The position numbers were made by a program, and so were the translations under genes. The notes below the pieces were generated by a model that saw only the letters and a list, made by a program, of their open reading frames with translations, searched no databases and was not told the DNA's origin. DNA of 64,000 nt from Halegenticoccus soli (GTDB lineage Archaea; Halobacteriota; Halobacteria; Halobacteriales; Haloferacaceae), in assembly GCF_002844195.1 (NCBI RefSeq), contig NZ_PEND01000003.1:310001-374000 (forward strand), in the 5' to 3' direction. Positions 63,620 to 64,000 of this stretch are shown in pieces; position 1 is the stretch's first letter, and every line of letters starts with the position of its first letter.

Positions 63620-63873
63620 ACCGAAAAGAGACGCTAACAACGGAAAGAACTGGTATTGACACTGTCTCATCTGCGCCCTGGCAGATCCATTTTGTGCGAT
63701 TCACAGAGTGTTACGTAGGTGTCTAGTACTATAGTTTGATTGTCGCTGATTCTCAATCTGACGTGACTACACCCGTTTCAATAGTGGCAGTACTCGGAGC
63801 CAGTGACGACCATTGACAGATGACCCGATTCTGTACACACAAATCAAGAATGAGGGGAATCTCTATACTGAAT

Positions 63874-64000
63874 ATGACTGAACAGGGAGACCGTCAGCAT
63901 TGGTTGTCGGACCACGTTGTACTGTCGATCTTGGCGATAGTGAGCGGCGTTCTCGGCCTACTTTTCGTGTTCACACAGCTTCAGTATATCTTGCTCGCGA
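63874..64000 (+). CDS. Membrane protein, N-terminal fragment (runs off window)
   Basis: From ATG 63874 the frame reads MTEQGDRQHWLSDHVVLSIL then AIVSGVLGLLFVFTQLQYILLA to the window end: a polar start followed by a long hydrophobic helix. An in-frame ATG at 63850 is an alternative. Family not recognisable from this part. Confidence 0.5.
   Translation, partial: MTEQGDRQHWLSDHVVLSILAIVSGVLGLLFVFTQLQYILLA

Overview
The window is haloarchaeal (class Halobacteria). The evidence is GC-rich coding with acidic proteins, TATA-type promoters about 28 bases from start codons (leaderless mRNAs), Tat-type lipoproteins, halocyanins, bacterio-opsin-activator (HTH_10) regulators, small zinc ribbons, and IS1341-type tnpB elements. 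Fragments of a plasmid-type family B DNA polymerase, a decayed tyrosine recombinase, a nucleotidyltransferase/HEPN pair and many broken genes suggest an accessory replicon or genomic island. No rRNA, tRNA or CRISPR array was seen.

Layout. 0-9 kb: small orphan genes, a tnpB element with an internal stop, then locus 1 (HTH_10 regulator, polytopic membrane protein, halocyanin, divergent small membrane protein), followed by polB and MFS remnants, a tautomerase and a 28-residue zinc finger. 9-17.5 kb: a C4-dicarboxylate block (XRE-like regulator, SLC13 transporter, MFS transporter, malic enzyme) with a UspA gene sharing the same operator, then PadR and winged-helix regulators and a second UspA. 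17.8-29.8 kb: a full urea system, made of the ABC importer urtEDCBA, a nickel permease and the urease genes ureBCAGDEF. 30-44 kb: nadE, polB/tnpB/IS6 remnants, a DUF234 ATPase, a BBE-type flavoprotein, an intact tnpB element that follows a truncated padR, a HAD hydrolase, a nucleotidyltransferase with a frameshifted HEPN partner, and a dead integrase. 44-50.5 kb: zinc ribbon, HTH_10 and DUF7344 genes among pseudogenes (Bat-like, SMR, hemD, tnpB). 51-56 kb: FNT channel, a GGGP synthase fragment, locus 2 (HTH_10 regulator, membrane protein, halocyanin) and a second BBE flavoprotein. 56-64 kb: membrane proteins, a CBS protein, MgtE, small haloarchaeal families and an SLC13/TrkA-C permease.

Main points. 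Two paralogous loci pair an HTH_10 regulator with a halocyanin and membrane proteins. They share the palindrome AACATGTT (five copies), placed 40 bases before each regulator start; this looks like a small redox or copper-protein regulon. A second palindrome, GTATCAATGATAC, sits between TATA box and start codon of both the dicarboxylate operon and the neighbouring UspA gene. A dispersed palindromic repeat ending in TATTCAGCA occurs in at least eight intergenic spots. Broken genes often carry lone TGA or TAG codons, several apparently at tryptophan positions. The 17.8-29.8 kb block can import urea, load nickel and release ammonia, and an ammonia-type NAD synthetase lies just downstream.
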